Shown: piece after piece, positions 61,884 to 64,000 of the stretch
Numbering within the stretch: the first letter of the stretch is position 1
Layout: the number at the start of each line of letters is the position of its first letter
Source: Fontibacter flavus
Lineage (GTDB): Bacteria > Bacteroidota > Bacteroidia > Cytophagales > Cyclobacteriaceae
DNA: 64,000 bases
Assembly (NCBI RefSeq): GCF_042432905.1
Contig: NZ_JBHLWI010000032.1
Location: 24,489 to 88,488 of the forward strand
Direction of reading: 5' to 3'
The notes under the pieces: model-generated
What the model saw: only the letters and a program-made list of their open reading frames with translations
Told to the model about the DNA's origin: nothing
Database searches by the model: none
Position numbers and translations under genes: made by a program

Positions 61884-62348
61884 TTAATTGATTTTTTGGA
61901 CTCCGTCACCGTAGTCAAAGTCATTATTTGGTTCTTCCAAAGAATTTGCAGATTTCCGAAAAGTTATTGAACCTCCTTGATCAAGTAGCCTTATTTGCAA
62001 ATATTCTTCATTTTTACTTAGTATTTCGTAACATCGAATATCTTGTGAGTCATGAATGTTTGTTATTCTTAAATATTCAAAAAGTGGACCCTCATCGACA
62101 ATCATGCCACATTGGGGACTCGTTTTTTCAAGGGAGAAAGAATAAGTGCCTGTTAATTTTCCATTATAATAATCATAAATTTTACCATCGTTTTTAAATT
62201 CCCAAATCCACTTGGTGTCGTCAGTTGAAATCCAAATCCCAATCATGTTTTGATTTGTCATCTGATTAAATATTAGTCGAAAACCAACTAAAGAACTGAT
62301 AGATATTAATATCAAAACGGCTATTCTAAATTTTAAAGTTTTTTTCAT
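61884..62348 (-). CDS. Lipocalin-like small membrane-anchored or exported protein
   Basis: The product is 154 residues from ATG 62348 (MKKTLKFRIAVLI), 11 nt after the GH19 stop. An N-terminal hydrophobic segment (AVLILISISSLVGF) serves as signal or anchor. The remainder reads like a lipocalin-type beta-barrel: GIWISTDDTKWIWEFKNDGKI, then GKLTGTYSFS and YLQIRLLDQGGSITFRK. One possible disulfide pair is Cys in SPQCGMI and IRCYEI. Co-transcription with the GH19 gene is likely. It might protect the producer's own wall or envelope from the GH19 enzyme, which is a guess from position. Confidence 0.6.
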   Translation of the reverse strand: MKKTLKFRIAVLILISISSLVGFRLIFNQMTNQNMIGIWISTDDTKWIWEFKNDGKIYDYYNGKLTGTYSFSLEKTSPQCGMIVDEGPLFEYLRITNIHDSQDIRCYEILSKNEEYLQIRLLDQGGSITFRKSANSLEEPNNDFDYGDGVQKIN

Positions 62349-62359
62349 GATTTTTATTT

Positions 62360-64000
62360 TTATAAACATTTAATGAATTCCAATGTCTTAGTTAGTAGAC
62401 TTTTGCGGTGTTCAATCCCATTATTTCCCCCATTAATTTTATAGGTTACTACTTCTACATCAGTTTGGTGATCAACAATAACTGTATTTAATACCTTCTT
62501 TTGAAAAAACCACAACGCACTTAATGTTGCAATCTCTGTATTAGTACTTAATAAGTCTGGGTTGTTAAGGATATCAATATTGGTGTTATAATTTTGCTTG
62601 TAAAACTGGTTAAATTCAGTGTAATTACCTTTTCCGGTAAGCTGAAATATTCCCCGCCCTCTAAATCTATATCCGTCACCATAATTTGCGTTGCCTAAGC
62701 TTTTTCGGTTATACACATAATTTGCAAATTTTTCCGGGTCTACAAAATCAGAGGTTGATGATCTTTTAAAATCATGCGGGTTTGCTTTTAAAGGGTCTGC
62801 CGTTGGGTTAGTTATGGGATTGAAGTATTTTTCCCAATTATCTTCTGTACCTAAATTCCTCCATCTATAATTTAGGTTTTCTTCTAATGCAGAAAAAGGG
62901 TAACCTTTATAATCTGTACTTTCATGTGCTGCTTGGGCAAGAAAGTGCTGCATTTTATATTTAGAGTCGATCCCAAAAGCTTTACTGTATTTGTTAAGGT
63001 GTTCTTCTAAATCTTTTAAAAATGAAATAGGTGCATTTGGAAAGGCTCTTTCCAGATCTTCTTGAGAAGTGTAACAATCATCCTCCTCATTTCCCTCCCA
63101 TGTTCCCCCTCCGGTTCCTTCAAGGGGATCAGGTTCTTCTGATGCTGGTCCTTGGCTGTTATCTTCCGGATCAATACATTCATATTGGTAGGTGTAAAAA
63201 CAATTGATTTCTGAACTCATAGTTTCCTCTCCCAGGAAAGAATCGTATTCCATGGAGGTTGTCACCTCACAGGATTCTGATTCTGTTATTCCGCATGTGC
63301 CGGAAAAATTGGCGTAATTAAGCCGTTTGTTTCCTTTTACAGCTCTGAAACTCATGAGGGTTTTTCCATCATTAACCCTCCATCCCCTGACAAGTTCTTC
63401 GTTTATCGTGGTGATGACCAATTCACCGGAAAAATCGGAGGGTGTTTTACCATAATTCACCTCGTAGAAGAAATCCCTCCTGTTGTTTACCGAAAGGTCT
63501 GTTTCGCTATGGATCTTAAAAATAAAAACATCATAGTCTCCATTGGCCTTTTCTACCATCAGCAGGTTTTGACTGATCTGATGGGGTCTGGGTCTGTTGT
63601 TTTTGAACTTTTCCAGCATGTATCTGGAGACCATGGTCTTGTTGACCTGAAGGCTGACTTCCAATACCTCCTGACCTGCGGCATTGGTATGCTTCTTAGT
63701 CAGGTTCCAGTTTGGTCTTAGTTCAGGGTTTGAAGAACTACTTCTGTAATTCTCACCTTTGCCTTTAGATAGGTTTGATTCATGGGATGCATACCAGGCT
63801 TTAGCCTTAACAACCTCTGGATCATTTATCTGGTTTTCGGAGTCAAGAAGCTCCTCAGGTATACAGGAAATTGTAAACGTCAACAGCAAAACGAAGAGTC
63901 CAAACCATCTGTAGCTTGGTTGTTGCTCTCTTGCAGTCTTAGGACGCCTCCTACCAAACGCTAATTTGCTGAAAATGGAGGGGGGGGGGGGGGGGGGGGG
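62360..64000 (-). CDS. GH19 chitinase/endolysin-like lipoprotein, 5' end beyond window
   Basis: The frame is open from the stop at 62360 to the window end, at least 546 residues. The C-terminal 220 residues are a glycoside hydrolase family 19 domain: FLAQAAHESTDYKG with the likely catalytic Glu, and YGDGYRFRGRGIFQLTGKGNY. The enzyme cleaves chitin-like or peptidoglycan glycans. Upstream lies a family-unknown region and a lipoprotein signal (WFGLFVLLLTFTISC, Cys at codon 63863-63861). No ATG exists between the G-tract at 63980-64000 and this signal, and the frame continues through the tract as Pro codons. The true start probably lies beyond the tract; the TTG at 63889 would cut the signal short. 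Confidence 0.8.
   Translation of the reverse strand, partial: PPPPPPPSIFSKLAFGRRRPKTAREQQPSYRWFGLFVLLLTFTISCIPEELLDSENQINDPEVVKAKAWYASHESNLSKGKGENYRSSSSNPELRPNWNLTKKHTNAAGQEVLEVSLQVNKTMVSRYMLEKFKNNRPRPHQISQNLLMVEKANGDYDVFIFKIHSETDLSVNNRRDFFYEVNYGKTPSDFSGELVITTINEELVRGWRVNDGKTLMSFRAVKGNKRLNYANFSGTCGITESESCEVTTSMEYDSFLGEETMSSEINCFYTYQYECIDPEDNSQGPASEEPDPLEGTGGGTWEGNEEDDCYTSQEDLERAFPNAPISFLKDLEEHLNKYSKAFGIDSKYKMQHFLAQAAHESTDYKGYPFSALEENLNYRWRNLGTEDNWEKYFNPITNPTADPLKANPHDFKRSSTSDFVDPEKFANYVYNRKSLGNANYGDGYRFRGRGIFQLTGKGNYTEFNQFYKQNYNTNIDILNNPDLLSTNTEIATLSALWFFQKKVLNTVIVDHQTDVEVVTYKINGGNNGIEHRKSLLTKTLEFIKCL
63980..64000 (-). repeat. Poly-G/C tract of at least 21 bp in the GH19 reading frame
   Basis: Twenty-one G in a row up to the last base of the window (C on the coding strand of the GH19 gene). 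It is in frame as Pro codons, directly before SIFSKLAFGRRRPK. Length changes would shift the frame. It could also be an assembly-end artefact. Confidence 0.85.

Overview
The window looks like the chromosome of an aerobic member of the Bacteroidota, most likely a Cytophagales/Cyclobacteriaceae-type bacterium. Reasons: promoters of the TTTG-N21-TAnnTTTG type, almost no Shine-Dalgarno sequences, a type IX secretion plug protein, DUF3276 (PUR-like), DUF3078, a tmRNA tag ending YAMAA, moderate-to-low G+C, and many secreted proteins and lipoproteins. The genus is inferred from gene content only.

Positions 1-49,000 are ordinary core chromosome. In order: the 3' end of a branched-chain aminotransferase; prfB with its in-frame TGA; an MFS transporter; a minus-strand run of Nudix hydrolase, MATE exporter, hotdog thioesterase and secreted M24 peptidase; an Lrp regulator with two ATTTCGAAAT palindromes upstream; TPR and membrane proteins; CocE/S15 hydrolase; M3 and M20 peptidases; CDF and AI-2E-type transporters; a large hybrid sensor kinase; porin, aconitase and AtoE-type transporter; a 7TM sensor kinase; LuxC-like acyl-CoA reductase divergent from a ferredoxin; DUF3276; YchF; a Cas6-like protein without any CRISPR array; T9SS plug; ABC-F protein; sorbosone-dehydrogenase-like lipoprotein; PepP; an M16 peptidase/O-methyltransferase/LysM transglycosylase/DUF3078 run; dnaX, whose gamma and tau parts lie in two frames joined at an A10 run; and a DUF481 protein.

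Positions 49,044-49,443 encode tmRNA (ssrA). Its last 108 bp recur perfectly at 59,916-60,023, so 49,446-60,023 is an integrative element of about 10.6 kb. The element carries a tyrosine recombinase beside the right end, paired GGTGGC sites inside both ends, an XRE regulator divergent from a membrane protein and a J-domain protein across a palindromic operator, three consecutive secreted proteins of unknown function, an SF2-like helicase with an altered P-loop, a Sak4-like ATPase, a DUF3871 protein and a RadC/JAB protein. No relaxase, conjugation or virion gene is visible, so a phage-satellite-like or cryptic mobile element is the best guess.

To the right of the element lie the displaced tmRNA terminator, about 1.3 kb without genes that holds six related hairpins, and a minus-strand pair: a GH19 (chitinase/endolysin-like) lipoprotein and a small lipocalin-like protein. 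The GH19 reading frame runs without a start codon into a tract of at least 21 G (C on the coding strand) that reaches the window end. This may be a phase-variation tract or a contig-end artefact.
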